From: Chitinophagaceae bacterium
GTDB lineage: Bacteria > Bacteroidota > Bacteroidia > Cytophagales > Cytophagaceae
Assembly (NCBI GenBank): GCA_028288405.1
Contig: JAQBNS010000030.1
Location: 1-61,820 of the forward strand
Length of the DNA: 61,820 nucleotides
Direction of reading: 5' to 3'
Shown here: positions 1 through 8,619 of the stretch, piece by piece
How positions within the stretch are numbered: position 1 is the stretch's first letter
Layout of the letters: every line of letters starts with the position of its first letter
Position numbers and translations under genes: made by a program
Notes under the pieces: model-generated
Databases searched by the model: none
What the model saw: the letters and a program-made list of their open reading frames with translations, nothing else
What the model was told of the DNA's origin: nothing

Positions 1-2
1 AA

Positions 3-278
3 CGCGAGGAACACTATGCGTACAATGTCAAACACCTTCGCTGGATCAACTATTTAGAAGATGGAAGACTAATCAAGGAAGTCACCTATAAAAACATTAC
101 CCTCTACTGCCCCTACAAAGAATACTACGATTCAGGCATCATCAAACTTTCCGGCAATTATACCGGCGGTAAAAAAACAGGCGACTGGAAATACACCAAC
201 GAAGCGGGTAAGCTTGAAAAGACGGAGCATTATAAGAATGATGTGTTAGTTAAAACTAAAGTGGTAGGAGAAAAATAA
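3..278 (+). CDS. MORN/YwqK-type repeat protein, C-terminal fragment
   Basis: The frame is open from the first bases of the window to the TAA at 276-278, so only the last 91 codons are seen. The visible part contains repeats of the kind KEYYDSGIIKLSGNYTGGKK and TGDWKYTNEAGKLEKTEHY. This is the pattern of MORN / toxin-antitoxin YwqK repeats (tyrosine-rich, about 23 residues, ending in G-x-W-x-Y). Such proteins are common in Bacteroidota and usually exported or surface-associated, but the N-terminus and any signal peptide lie outside the window. The function of the family is poorly known, and the antitoxin name should not be read as proof of a toxin system. The stop codon is followed two bases later by a heptamer repeat array. 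Confidence 0.75.
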   Translation, partial: REEHYAYNVKHLRWINYLEDGRLIKEVTYKNITLYCPYKEYYDSGIIKLSGNYTGGKKTGDWKYTNEAGKLEKTEHYKNDVLVKTKVVGEK

Positions 279-280
279 TA

Positions 281-577
281 GTTGTTAGTTGTTAGTTGTT
301 AGTTGTTAGTTGTTAGTTGTTAGTTGTTAGTTGTTAGTTGTTAGTTGTTTTAATAATTATTTTTTTCTATTCGCCAATCTCATCCTTCTCAATCAATGTT
401 ACAAATTTCGTCCCCGCAGGGTCTCTCGCAGAGGACCCTGCGCGATGCTTGAATGCTAACTTTTCATCACTCAAGACGCAGGGGCACTTGCAGGAGACCC
501 TGCGGGGACAGCCCCAAACATGAACGAACAATCTTTTTATCACCATACTAACAACTAACAACTAACAACTAACAACT
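281..577. repeat. Stop-anchored heptamer inverted repeat, family A copy 1
   Basis: The left arm is nine perfect GTTGTTA heptamers in tandem (281-343) plus a partial unit. The right arm is four TAACAAC units (549-576), the exact reverse complement. The same array can be read as the family consensus NN-GTTAG. The left arm starts two bases after the stop codon of the upstream gene, and the right arm ends 45 bases before purC. Between the arms lies a separate palindromic element (410-509). No real gene is present in this 344-base gap; the short open frames in it are low-complexity. Confidence 0.85.
410..509. repeat. GC-rich palindromic element nested inside repeat copy 1
   Basis: The 16-mer GTCCCCGCAGGGTCTC (410-425) is repeated as a perfect reverse complement at 494-509, with further partial matches of GCAGGG/CCCTGC between them. 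It would form a long imperfect hairpin in RNA. It is embedded in AT-rich intergenic DNA and is much richer in GC than its surroundings. No protein-coding potential or transposase is seen. Confidence 0.7.
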
Positions 578-622
578 ATTTCCCATTTTTTTCTTAATTT
601 TCCCCTTCCAAAACAGCTCAAA

Positions 623-1558
623 ATGAAAACAATCAAGGAAACGTCTTTCCATTTTCCGGGACAAACCGGATTCTATAAAGGTAAAGTAAGAGATGTCTAC
701 CACTTTCCGGAACAGCTTGCTGTTGTAGTCAGCGACAGGATCTCTGCCTTTGATGTGGTGCTTCCAAGAGCGATTCCATTTAAGGGACAAGTATTGAATC
801 AAATTGCGGCAGCTTCCCTGGAGGCAACCAAAGACATCGTGCCTAACTGGGTCTTGAACGTGCCGGATCCTAATGTCACCATCGGTGTAAAATGCGACGC
901 ACTTCCCGTTGAGATGGTCATCAGAGGTTACCTTGCCGGTCACGCCGCCAGAGAATACAAAGCAGGCAAGCGCATCTTATGCGGTGTAGCCTTGCCGGAA
1001 GGTTTGAAAGAAAACGACAAATTGCCACAGCCCATCATCACTCCGACCACTAAAGCATCGGAAGGACACGATGAAGACATTTCACGTGAAGAGATTTTGA
1101 GTAAAGGCATTGTTCCCGAACATCTCTACACACAAGTAGAAGCTTACACTCGTGCTTTATTTCAGCGCGGTACAGAAATCGCTGCCGAACACGGTTTGAT
1201 TTTGGTCGATACAAAATATGAATTTGGAATACATCAAGGAAAAGTATACTTAATCGATGAAATCCACACCCCGGATTCTTCCCGTTACTTCTACACAGAA
1301 GGCTATGCGGAGCGTCAACAGAAGAACGAGCCACAGAAACAACTTTCTAAAGAATTTGTAAGACAATGGTTGATTGAAAACGGCTTTCAGGGCAAAGAAG
1401 GACAACAAGTACCGGAAATGACGGATGAAATTGTGAATCACATTTCAAACCGCTATATTGAGCTCTACGAGCAAGTAACCGGCAAAAAATTTCAACCTTC
1501 TTCCGAGGGAGATCCCTTTGACCGGATTGAAAAAAATATTCTTAAAATTATTCGTTAA
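623..1558 (+). CDS. purC: SAICAR synthase (phosphoribosylaminoimidazole-succinocarboxamide synthase)
   Basis: Cytosolic purine-pathway enzyme that joins CAIR and aspartate with ATP to give SAICAR. At 311 residues it is of the longer, yeast-like PurC size rather than the ~240-residue enterobacterial one. Visible signatures are GKVRDVY near residue 20, the nucleotide/substrate loop [10 protein letters not shown] near 38, the [14 protein letters not shown] block near 100, the metal and substrate loop [10 protein letters not shown] near 145, DTKYEFG near 195 and the family hallmark [13 protein letters not shown] near 210. The ATG at 623 gives the expected N-terminus. It is preceded by repeat copy 1 and followed by the STAS gene, 53 bases downstream on the same strand; no terminator is evident between them. 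No PurR-type site or riboswitch is recognisable upstream. Confidence 0.97.
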   Translation: MKTIKETSFHFPGQTGFYKGKVRDVYHFPEQLAVVVSDRISAFDVVLPRAIPFKGQVLNQIAAASLEATKDIVPNWVLNVPDPNVTIGVKCDALPVEMVIRGYLAGHAAREYKAGKRILCGVALPEGLKENDKLPQPIITPTTKASEGHDEDISREEILSKGIVPEHLYTQVEAYTRALFQRGTEIAAEHGLILVDTKYEFGIHQGKVYLIDEIHTPDSSRYFYTEGYAERQQKNEPQKQLSKEFVRQWLIENGFQGKEGQQVPEMTDEIVNHISNRYIELYEQVTGKKFQPSSEGDPFDRIEKNILKIIR

Positions 1559-1611
1559 CCCTTTTAATCCTTTTATTTGTAATTGTTGCATTACAAAAAA
1601 GAAAATCAGCC

Positions 1612-1995
1612 ATGAAATACACACTTGAAAAAAATGATAAATACATTCTCTTCCAATTGCACGAAGAGAAGCTTACCTCGCTGGTTGCACCGGATTTGAA
1701 AACTGAATTGGTAAAACTAAATGCAGAAGGTACAGCAAACATCATTTTAGATTTGGGTGATGTAAAATATACCGACTCATCAGGATTGAGTTCTATCCTG
1801 GTAGGCAATCGCGTATGCCAAAACGATAACGGTACATTTGTATTGACAAGATTGAGCGATCACGTAACGAAGCTGATTCAAATCTCACAGTTGGATACCA
1901 TCCTTAATATTACGCCTACCGTTGAAGAAGCCATTGATCTTGTATTCATGAACAGCCTCGAAAACGACTTGAGTAAAGAAGGCGAAGAAGAATAA
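1612..1995 (+). CDS. STAS-domain anti-sigma-factor antagonist-like protein
   Basis: Single STAS domain of 127 residues, similar in size to SpoIIAA/RsbV. The motif YTDSSGLSS (Ser56-Ser57-Gly58) matches the phosphorylation loop of SpoIIAA, where the second serine is phosphorylated by an anti-sigma kinase, so Ser57 is the candidate site. The C-terminus is strongly acidic (EGEEE). No partner kinase (RsbW/SpoIIAB type) lies nearby, so the target is unknown. Such stand-alone STAS proteins directly before ribonuclease Z occur in Bacteroidota to my knowledge. The rnz start codon follows its stop after only two bases, so the two are probably translated together. Confidence 0.85.
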   Translation: MKYTLEKNDKYILFQLHEEKLTSLVAPDLKTELVKLNAEGTANIILDLGDVKYTDSSGLSSILVGNRVCQNDNGTFVLTRLSDHVTKLIQISQLDTILNITPTVEEAIDLVFMNSLENDLSKEGEEE

Positions 1996-1997
1996 CA

Positions 1998-2924
1998 TTG
2001 TCTATCGAAGTCAACATACTGGGATCAAGTTCTGCCACACCTATTTTTGATAGGCATCCTACCTCTCAGCTTGTTCGTGTACTACACCATACCTTTTTGA
2101 TTGATTGCGGAGAAGGCACACAAATGCAACTGAACCGCTACCATCACAAAGCCTCTAAAATCTCACACATCTTTATCAGTCATCTCCACGGAGACCATTA
2201 CCTTGGTCTCGTGGGTTTACTGAGTACCATGAATCTTCAGGGTCGTAAACACGACTTATACCTCTACGGTCCTCCCGGCCTGGCAGAGATCATCACGGTG
2301 CAGCTGATGTATTCCGAATCGCGTTTTAATTATCCCATACACCTGGTGGAATTGCAAGGTGATAAACCTTATATACTGTTGGAAGAAGATCGCTTTAAAA
2401 TCGAAACTTTTCCTCTTCAGCATCGCATTCCTTGTTATGGTTTTCGTTTCTTCTTAAAGAAGAGCAACAGAAAACTCAACAAGTCAAAATTACCGGGAGA
2501 CCTCACCTTACTGCAACTTGGCGCTTTAAAAAAAGGATTGGACATATTGGATGACAATGGCAAAATAGTATTGCTTAATAAAGACGTCACCTTTGATCCA
2601 TTACCCGAAGTGAGTTACGCTTATTGTTCGGATACCATCTATACTCCCCTGTTATCCGAATGGCTGCGCGGTACCAATCTCTTGTATCACGAGAGCACCT
2701 TTACCGCTGACTTCGCAGAGCGCGCCAAAGAGACTTTTCATTCTACCGCCGCACAAGCCGCGCAGATTGCGAAAGATATGCAGGTGAAAAAATTAATCCT
2801 CGGTCATTTTTCTGCCCGGTACAAAGACCTGAATCCTTTGTTGGAAGAAGCCCGGAAAGTTTTTCCTTACTCGTTCCTTGGGATAGAGGGACAGACGTTT
2901 ACAGTTAGTCAAGGTACGAGCTAG
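1998..2924 (+). CDS. rnz: Ribonuclease Z (tRNA 3' processing endonuclease)
   Basis: Metallo-beta-lactamase-fold endonuclease that removes the 3' trailer from tRNA precursors. At 308 residues it matches the short bacterial RNase Z. The zinc motif HLHGDH is at residues 62-67, with further ligands in SHLHGD, the central CSDTIY aspartate region, HESTF, and the C-terminal GHFSARY motif. No ATG fits the conserved N-terminus (IEVNILGSSSATP), so TTG at 1998 is the start, two bases after the STAS stop. The stop codon TAG (2922-2924) lies inside a heptamer of the downstream family B repeat, so the last residues of the protein (Gly-Thr-Ser) are encoded by repeat sequence. Confidence 0.96.
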   Translation: MSIEVNILGSSSATPIFDRHPTSQLVRVLHHTFLIDCGEGTQMQLNRYHHKASKISHIFISHLHGDHYLGLVGLLSTMNLQGRKHDLYLYGPPGLAEIITVQLMYSESRFNYPIHLVELQGDKPYILLEEDRFKIETFPLQHRIPCYGFRFFLKKSNRKLNKSKLPGDLTLLQLGALKKGLDILDDNGKIVLLNKDVTFDPLPEVSYAYCSDTIYTPLLSEWLRGTNLLYHESTFTADFAERAKETFHSTAAQAAQIAKDMQVKKLILGHFSARYKDLNPLLEEARKVFPYSFLGIEGQTFTVSQGTS

Positions 2925-2978
2925 GAGCAAGGAGGCACGACAGAGCTATTCGTACCTCCTTGCTCCTAGCTCGTACCT
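2912..2978. repeat. Heptamer inverted repeat, family B copy 1 (hairpin)
   Basis: Arms 2912-2940 and 2950-2978 are reverse complements over 29 positions with one mismatch, around a nine-base loop. The left arm parses into heptamers GTACGAG-CTAGGAG-CAAGGAG-GCACGAC, consensus NN-A[C/G]GAG. It is followed by a T-rich stretch, so it could terminate rnz transcription. It includes the rnz stop codon. Confidence 0.85.
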
Positions 2979-2994
2979 TTTATTATTTCATATT

Positions 2995-3765
2995 ATGCAC
3001 ACAATAATCGAAGCGGGAACTCCACACAAGCGTAACCGTCTATTCATCATCCTCTCCGGCATATTCATCACCAATGCGGTATTAGCAGAATTGGTAGGTG
3101 TTAAACTATTTTCACTGGAAAAAACATTCAACCTCGATTGGTCACCGGTTCATTTGTTTGACGCGACTCCTCTTGGTTTTAATTTTACAGCGGGTGTCGT
3201 ACTCTGGCCGGTGGTATTCATTACCACGGACATCATCAACGAATACTTTGGTCATAAAGGCGTACGCATGATCAGCATCATCGCCGCTTGTTTGATCTCT
3301 TATGCTTTTTTAATGTTGTTCATTGTGACCAAACTCGCACCTTCTGACTACTGGCTGAGCTTATATGCCAAAACACCACAAGGCACTCCTTTCAACATCA
3401 ACGATGCCTTCTCTTTAATTTTTACTCAAAGTCTGTCCATCATCGCCGCTTCGCTTATTGCTTTTCTTATCGGGCAATTGGTCGATGTATACATCTTTCA
3501 TAAAATCAAAAACTACACAGGGGACAAACACATATGGTTACGCGCTACGGGCTCTACTCTGGTCTCTCAGCTCATTGACAGTTTCGTTGTCTTATTCCTC
3601 GCCTTCTACCTCTTCAAAGATCCTGCACACCGCTGGAGCTGGCCTTTTTTGTTATCGGTAGGACTGCTTAACTATTGCTATAAGTTTGTCGCTGCAGTAG
3701 TGTTGACGCCTGTGTTGTATGCGGTGCATGTGGTGATTGATCGGTATTTGGAAGTGAAAAAGTAG
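2995..3765 (+). CDS. yhhQ: Queuosine precursor transporter (VUT/YhhQ family)
   Basis: Integral inner-membrane protein of 256 residues with about six hydrophobic segments, of the YhhQ/VUT family that imports queuine-pathway precursors such as preQ0/preQ1. Family features include the N-terminal segment ILSGIFITNAVLAELVGVKL, the sequence FITTDIINEYFGHKGVR (the TDIxxEYFG signature), and a C-terminal SQLIDSFVVLFLAF segment. The ATG at 2995 gives a short charged cytoplasmic N-terminus (HKRNR) before the first membrane segment. The stop codon is fused to the left arm of a family A repeat, and the next gene is convergent. No preQ1 riboswitch is recognisable in the 16 bases between the upstream repeat and the start. 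Confidence 0.9.
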   Translation: MHTIIEAGTPHKRNRLFIILSGIFITNAVLAELVGVKLFSLEKTFNLDWSPVHLFDATPLGFNFTAGVVLWPVVFITTDIINEYFGHKGVRMISIIAACLISYAFLMLFIVTKLAPSDYWLSLYAKTPQGTPFNINDAFSLIFTQSLSIIAASLIAFLIGQLVDVYIFHKIKNYTGDKHIWLRATGSTLVSQLIDSFVVLFLAFYLFKDPAHRWSWPFLLSVGLLNYCYKFVAAVVLTPVLYAVHVVIDRYLEVKK

Positions 3766-3934
3766 TTAGACGTTAGACGTTAGACGTTAGTGCTGCGCTA
3801 ATTTTTAGTTGATTGTTATGCTCACTGTCTTACCCCTAAATCCCCTGAAGGGGATTTAGGGGTAAGACAGTATCTATTATAAGAAGAAGTATGATCATCC
3901 TTCTAACGACTAACCACTAACGTCTAACAACTAC
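3763..3934. repeat. Family A heptamer inverted repeat, copy 2, between convergent genes
   Basis: The left arm, from 3763, is TAGTTAG then three ACGTTAG units to 3790; its first TAG is the stop codon of the transporter. The right arm (3903-3934) is CTAACGA, CTAACCA, CTAACGT, CTAACAA, CTAC, and its last CTA is the stop codon of the minus-strand methyltransferase. The arms therefore join the two stop codons. A perfect 48-base palindrome sits in the middle. Confidence 0.85.
3824..3871. repeat. Perfect 48-base palindrome, family C copy 1
   Basis: Two perfectly complementary 23-base arms flank a two-base GA loop (arm begins ACTGTCTTACCCC, centre CCCCTGAAGGGG). The same arm sequence recurs at 14993-15106 and 18149-18362, so this is a dispersed family. 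It may act as a bidirectional terminator between the convergent genes, although it lacks a clean poly-T tail. Confidence 0.85.
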
Positions 3935-4668
3935 CTTCTCAACGCAAAACAAAAAATCCCCGTCGCAATCGCCACATTTAACGACTCCGTTTCTCCAAAA
4001 GAAGGAATGGTCAGTCGATCGGTAATGTAAGAAGACAAGTCCTCCGGAATGCCGTGTGACTCACTGCCCATTAAAATAACCGAAGGGTCTGAAAATTGAT
4101 GATCGTAAATATTACTTCCCTGTAAATCAGCTGCTATAATAGGCTGTTGTATCGTTTTCAGAAAAGGCTCCAATTCCTGATAAAAAACTTTTACTCGTAT
4201 AAAGGCTCCCATCGTGGCTTGAATCACCTTGGGGTTAAACCACTCTACCGTAACCGGAGAACAGACAATCTGTTCTATCCCAAACCAATCTGCCGTACGG
4301 ATGATGGTTCCGAGATTGCCGGGATCCTGTACATTGCAAAGCACCAGCATGGATTTGCTCGTATCGGGTTGCTCCTTGCTACGATCCACTAGGGGTGCAA
4401 CCGCCAGAGCCGAGTGGTTCGACTCTAAATGACTCAGTTCCCCCAGCTGACTGTCAGAAACAATATCAACAGGTTGCTTGATGGAAGTCAACAAAGAGCG
4501 GTATTTGTCGGCAAAACGTTCGCTGATGATCAGACGCTGAATAGGCCATTTGGCCTGGATCAGTTCGACCACATTTTTCTCTCCTTCCACAGTAAAAAGA
4601 CCATATGTCTTCCTGTATTTTTTATTCTGCAGAGATTTGATGATTTTTATATCGTTTTTGCTTAGCAT
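3931..4668 (-). CDS. TrmH/SpoU-family RNA 2'-O-methyltransferase
   Basis: SPOUT-class methyltransferase that uses S-adenosylmethionine to methylate a ribose 2'-OH in rRNA or tRNA; the exact target cannot be read from sequence. I take ATG at 4668 (MLSKNDIKIIKSLQ) as start, giving 245 residues: an upstream in-frame start would overlap the divergent gene and adds no family sequence. An N-terminal substrate-binding domain (RKTYGLFTVEGEKNV) is followed by the SpoU domain with VQDPGNLGTIIRTADWFG near residue 110, GSESHGIPEDL near 205 and LNVAIATGIFCFALRR at the C-terminus, which forms the trefoil-knot cofactor site. Its start codon lies only five bases from that of the divergent TamA-like gene. Confidence 0.92.
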   Translation of the reverse strand: MLSKNDIKIIKSLQNKKYRKTYGLFTVEGEKNVVELIQAKWPIQRLIISERFADKYRSLLTSIKQPVDIVSDSQLGELSHLESNHSALAVAPLVDRSKEQPDTSKSMLVLCNVQDPGNLGTIIRTADWFGIEQIVCSPVTVEWFNPKVIQATMGAFIRVKVFYQELEPFLKTIQQPIIAADLQGSNIYDHQFSDPSVILMGSESHGIPEDLSSYITDRLTIPSFGETESLNVAIATGIFCFALRR

Positions 4669-4673
4669 CAGAT

Positions 4674-7133
4674 TTGACAAAGAAATCCATATATCATTTC
4701 GTACTGTTTTTTGCCGGTTTTGCACTACTCTTAGTCAGTTGCAAACCCAGCTTACGCTATTTCAGCAATGACCCAAAATACAAAGGCAAACACTTACTGA
4801 CCAAACAGTCTGTTCAAGGTACTAAAAAATTATCAGAAGACGAGCTGAGCACTTACATAAAGCAAAAAAGTAACCGCAACATTCTTGGCTTTCAAATCTA
4901 TTTGGGTTTCTATTATTTTGGCAAAAGCTGGTACGATACCGTGGCATTGCAAAAACAATACAATCACCAGGAAGCCGCTTTCAATCGACGCATTGAAAAA
5001 GCCAAAACAGAAAAAAGAAAAAACAGATTGCGTGAGAAGAAAAATAAGCGCTTGTCAAAAAGCTATAAAAATCTAACGGAAGGCAACTGGGTCATGCGGA
5101 CTATAGGCGAAGCACCTGTTGTCTTTGATTCTTTAAGCAGCATAGAAAGTACAAGAAACATTCACCGCCATTTAAAATCAAAAGGCTTTTTAGAAAATGA
5201 AGTCACCTGGTCCGTTCGTTTTAAAAAAAGAAAGGCGAAAGTGACTTACCATGTCAATGAGAAACAACCGTACATGGTACGTAACATTTTATACGACATT
5301 CCAAATCCTCGGATAGACTCTCTCAATGCAGCTTTTAAAGGAGGCTCTGAGCTCAGCAAAAACATACAATACAACGAACAAAATCTTTCGGATGAACGTG
5401 ATCGTCTTTTCTCCATTTTAAAAAACAAAGGCTACTACAAAATTTCCAAGCAGAACATTTACTATACGCTGGACAGCAGTTTAAATGCCCATCAACTGGA
5501 TATTACACTGCACATCAAAACAGACGACAGCAGCCAGTTTACGGTCTTTCATATTGATGAAGCGGCGTTCTTCGCAGAAGTCAGTCAGGGCAACTCGATG
5601 CCCAACAACTACGAGGAAATACAAGACGGTATCATCACCTACCAACTGTATGGAAGAAAATACAACACAAAAATTTTAAGTAGAAAAATCTATTTAAAAA
5701 AGAGAGAGACTTATGACCAGCGCAAAATAGAAGGGATACAGCGTAGATTGGGAACATTGGATATGTTCCGCTTGGTCAATATAAAACCGGACATCATCAA
5801 GAAAGACACACTGCATGCCGATAGTTTAGATACAGGAGTCAATGCGTTAAAAATTTATATCTACACCAGCCCGTTAAAAAAATATCAACTCTCGCAAGAA
5901 TATGGCCTATCGGTAGGACAAGGCTATATTCCAGGTCCCTTTTTAAACGTGTCATTCAAAGCACGTAACGTCTTTAAAAACTTCGAGATCTTTGAAGCTT
6001 TTGTGCGTTACAGCTTGGAAGGCCAAGCTTCTGCGCTGAACGTTGACAATGTACTGACCACGCAGCAATTCAATAGTGGGATTAGTCTCACCTTTCCATC
6101 GTTATTGTTTCCTGGTCTAAGGAACAGAGTAGAACGCAGCGCACCGCGATCGAGGATTTTGACAGGTTATGGTTTTATTGACCGCTATGAATACAGAAGG
6201 ACGTTTATCAATGCTTCTCTCTCTTATTTCTTTTTGGGCAAAAATAAATTCAGTCAATTTGGGATCACTCCAATTGACATGTATGTGGTCAACTCCAACA
6301 TTAAGACCCAAGAATTCCAGCATTACCTGGATACCTTAAGATCATCGGGAAACAACTTGTATGTGACCTTCAGACAATCTATCGTTACGAATTTTAACTT
6401 TTACTACGCTTACAACAATTTTCAATTTGGGACCAACAAACCGAGTTTCTTTTTTAAACCGTATGTAGAGATTGGAGGAAATATTCCTAACCTGATCAGT
6501 CGTTATATTACCAAAGAACAGGATAACAAATTATTGGGTCTGCAATATTTTGAATACATCAAGTTCCAGGTGGACATGCGCGGTACAAGACCCATAGGAA
6601 AGAAGCATAGTGTAGCGGCTAAATTAATAGCAGGTGTTACCAGGCCTTACGGTTCGTCTGGCTACGCAAAAGCTGGTAGTTACATTCTACCCTATGAAAA
6701 ATATTTCTTTTCTGGTGGGACCAGCAGTATCAGAGCCTGGCAGCCACGACGTCTTGGACCTGGTTCATACAAAGATTTAAAAAATGGATACCTCTTTGAA
6801 CAACCCGGTGAAATTCTTTTAGAAACCAGTATAGAATATCGTTTCAAAATCTACTGGTTCCTGGAAGGCGCGGTGTTTCTGGATGCTGGTAACGTATGGA
6901 CATTAAAAGATCCGACACGCCCCGGTTCAGAATTTAAATATTTCGAATCCATTCCGGATATTGCCGTAGGTACAGGATATGGTGTACGTCTCAACTTCAC
7001 TTTCCTGATTATACGCTTTGATATGGGTTACAAATTGCTGGATCCTTCAGAAGCTGTAGGCAAACGTTATGTATTAGCACAAACCATTACCAAATCACCG
7101 ACTTTCAACATCGGAATTGGTTATCCATTCTAA
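4674..7133 (+). CDS. TamA/BamA-like outer-membrane protein, predicted lipoprotein (TamL-like)
   Basis: An 819-residue Omp85-superfamily protein. The start is TTG at 4674, since no ATG precedes the signal sequence. Residues 5-23 are hydrophobic and end in the lipobox LLLVSC, so Cys23 should be lipidated, a feature reported for the TamA-like TamL proteins of Bacteroidota. POTRA-like segments follow (about 40-400), interrupted by a very basic stretch near residues 110-135. The C-terminal half is a beta barrel with SGGTSSIRAWQPRRLGPGSY near 680, the conserved surface-antigen (D15) loop, and ends in a terminal aromatic (GYPF). The expected role is assembly or homeostasis of the outer membrane. The usual partner tamB is not in this window. 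Divergent from the methyltransferase gene; hemF follows directly. Confidence 0.88.
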   Translation: MTKKSIYHFVLFFAGFALLLVSCKPSLRYFSNDPKYKGKHLLTKQSVQGTKKLSEDELSTYIKQKSNRNILGFQIYLGFYYFGKSWYDTVALQKQYNHQEAAFNRRIEKAKTEKRKNRLREKKNKRLSKSYKNLTEGNWVMRTIGEAPVVFDSLSSIESTRNIHRHLKSKGFLENEVTWSVRFKKRKAKVTYHVNEKQPYMVRNILYDIPNPRIDSLNAAFKGGSELSKNIQYNEQNLSDERDRLFSILKNKGYYKISKQNIYYTLDSSLNAHQLDITLHIKTDDSSQFTVFHIDEAAFFAEVSQGNSMPNNYEEIQDGIITYQLYGRKYNTKILSRKIYLKKRETYDQRKIEGIQRRLGTLDMFRLVNIKPDIIKKDTLHADSLDTGVNALKIYIYTSPLKKYQLSQEYGLSVGQGYIPGPFLNVSFKARNVFKNFEIFEAFVRYSLEGQASALNVDNVLTTQQFNSGISLTFPSLLFPGLRNRVERSAPRSRILTGYGFIDRYEYRRTFINASLSYFFLGKNKFSQFGITPIDMYVVNSNIKTQEFQHYLDTLRSSGNNLYVTFRQSIVTNFNFYYAYNNFQFGTNKPSFFFKPYVEIGGNIPNLISRYITKEQDNKLLGLQYFEYIKFQVDMRGTRPIGKKHSVAAKLIAGVTRPYGSSGYAKAGSYILPYEKYFFSGGTSSIRAWQPRRLGPGSYKDLKNGYLFEQPGEILLETSIEYRFKIYWFLEGAVFLDAGNVWTLKDPTRPGSEFKYFESIPDIAVGTGYGVRLNFTFLIIRFDMGYKLLDPSEAVGKRYVLAQTITKSPTFNIGIGYPF

Positions 7134-7139
7134 TTGACC

Positions 7140-8045
7140 ATGACAAAAGAACACATCACAGAAGAATTCAAACACATACAAGATTACATCTGTCAACAAT
7201 TGGAACAGGCAGACGGTAAAGCGGTATTTCACGAAGACCTCTGGCAACGCGAAGAAGGAGGAGGAGGAAGATCACGCACCTTGAAGAATGGTAATGTATT
7301 AGAAAAAGGTGGTGTTGGTTTTTCTGCCGTGCACGGAAATACGCCGGAGAAAATATTGGAGGCATTGGCACTACCCCCTTCTGACTTCTTTGCTACAGGC
7401 GTATCGATTGTCCTGCATCCCAACAATCCTCATGTACCGATCATTCACATGAACATCCGGTATTTTGAAATGAGCAACGGCACCTATTGGTTTGGCGGTG
7501 GCATTGACCTTACACCACATTATATCGTAAAAGAAGACGCACAATTCTTTCACAAGAAATTAAAAGCACATTGCGATTCCTTTCATCCGGATTTCTATAC
7601 CACATTTAAAAAATGGGCGGACGATTATTTTTATATCCCACACAGAAAAGAAACGCGAGGCATAGGTGGAATCTTCTTTGATCATTTAAATGAGTCCAAC
7701 TACGGATTGAGTAAAGAACAGGTGTTCGCCTTTGTCAAAGCAACAGGCATGCTCTTTACAGAGTTATACGTTCCACTCCTGAAAAAAAATCATACCCTTC
7801 CTTTTTCTCCGATTGAAAAACAATGGCAAAAAATTCGCAGAGGCAGGTATGTGGAATTTAATTTGGTAAACGATAAAGGAACAAAATTCGGATTGGATAC
7901 CAACGGCCGTACAGAAAGCATCTTGATGAGCCTTCCTCCTGAAGCCTCCTGGGAATATGACTTCCAGACACAAGCAGGAAGCAAAGAAGAAGCAACACTC
8001 GCACAATTAAAAAAAGGAATCGACTGGACCAATGAGCATGCTTAA
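7140..8045 (+). CDS. hemF: Oxygen-dependent coproporphyrinogen III oxidase
   Basis: Cytosolic haem-pathway enzyme that decarboxylates coproporphyrinogen III to protoporphyrinogen IX using O2, implying aerobic growth. It has 301 residues from ATG 7140; an in-frame TTG six bases upstream directly follows the tam-like stop and is less likely. Conserved blocks are EGGGGRSR near residue 35, HPNNPHVPIIHMNIRYFE near 90, YWFGGGIDLTPHY near 120, HRKETRGIGGIFFDHL near 170 and RRGRYVEFNLVNDKGT plus GRTESILMSLPP near 230-260. Only six bases separate it from the upstream gene, and its last 14 bases overlap the PAP2 gene, so the three are likely co-transcribed. Confidence 0.97.
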   Translation: MTKEHITEEFKHIQDYICQQLEQADGKAVFHEDLWQREEGGGGRSRTLKNGNVLEKGGVGFSAVHGNTPEKILEALALPPSDFFATGVSIVLHPNNPHVPIIHMNIRYFEMSNGTYWFGGGIDLTPHYIVKEDAQFFHKKLKAHCDSFHPDFYTTFKKWADDYFYIPHRKETRGIGGIFFDHLNESNYGLSKEQVFAFVKATGMLFTELYVPLLKKNHTLPFSPIEKQWQKIRRGRYVEFNLVNDKGTKFGLDTNGRTESILMSLPPEASWEYDFQTQAGSKEEATLAQLKKGIDWTNEHA

Positions 8046-8619
8046 TCAACTCATCGAATGGGATCAGCAAGCGCTGGTGTACCTGAATACTCATGTCTCC
8101 GCTGCATGGGCAGACCTTGCCATGATTGCTATCTCCGGAACGTTTATATGGATTCCTTTTTATGCTTTGCTATTATACTTCCTGATCAAAAAATTCAAAT
8201 ACGATACCGTTTGGATTGTGGCCTGTGTGGTACTGACCATCGTGCTTTGCGATCAACTGGCTTCAGGCTTAGCGAAACCTCTTACACAACGTTTGAGACC
8301 TTGTCATGAGCCATCTATAGTTCCCTTACTACGTATGGTAACAGATTGTGGAGGCACATATGGATTCTTTTCTTCACATGCATCCAACACCTTTGGCCTG
8401 GCCTGCTTTATTTGGCTTATTTTTGGAAAAGCAAAACCATGGGGATGGCTGTTTGCCTGGGCAGCAATTGTTTCTTACAGCAGAATTTACCTGGGAAAAC
8501 ACTACCCGCTCGATATCCTTACAGGAGCGCTATGTGGAGTGCTGGTAGCCTATCTAATGGCTAAGCTATGCCATGTATTGATGAAACGTTATCCGATTAA
8601 ATCAAATTCAATCGGCTAA
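8032..8619 (+). CDS. PAP2-family membrane phosphatase
   Basis: Integral membrane protein of 195 residues with about five transmembrane segments. It carries the three phosphatase motifs of the type 2 phosphatidic acid phosphatase family: KPLTQRLRP (K-x6-RP) near residue 83, SSHASNTF (the SGH-type motif) near 112, and SRIYLGKHYPLD (SR-x5-H-x3-D) near 150, supplying the histidine nucleophile. The family dephosphorylates lipid phosphates such as undecaprenyl pyrophosphate or phosphatidylglycerol phosphate; the substrate is not specified by sequence. The start at 8032 overlaps the end of hemF by 14 bases; a second ATG two codons on is equally possible. The 3' end overlaps the convergent LytTR gene by 23 bases. 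Confidence 0.9.
   Translation: MSMLNQLIEWDQQALVYLNTHVSAAWADLAMIAISGTFIWIPFYALLLYFLIKKFKYDTVWIVACVVLTIVLCDQLASGLAKPLTQRLRPCHEPSIVPLLRMVTDCGGTYGFFSSHASNTFGLACFIWLIFGKAKPWGWLFAWAAIVSYSRIYLGKHYPLDILTGALCGVLVAYLMAKLCHVLMKRYPIKSNSIG

Noticed and set aside
338-561. Open frames on both strands inside the first repeat region
   Set aside because: They consist of repeat and palindrome sequence, have no recognisable protein pattern and overlap each other; treated as chance frames.
281-577. CRISPR-like direct repeats
   Set aside because: The heptamers are contiguous without spacers, and no cas gene is present in the window.
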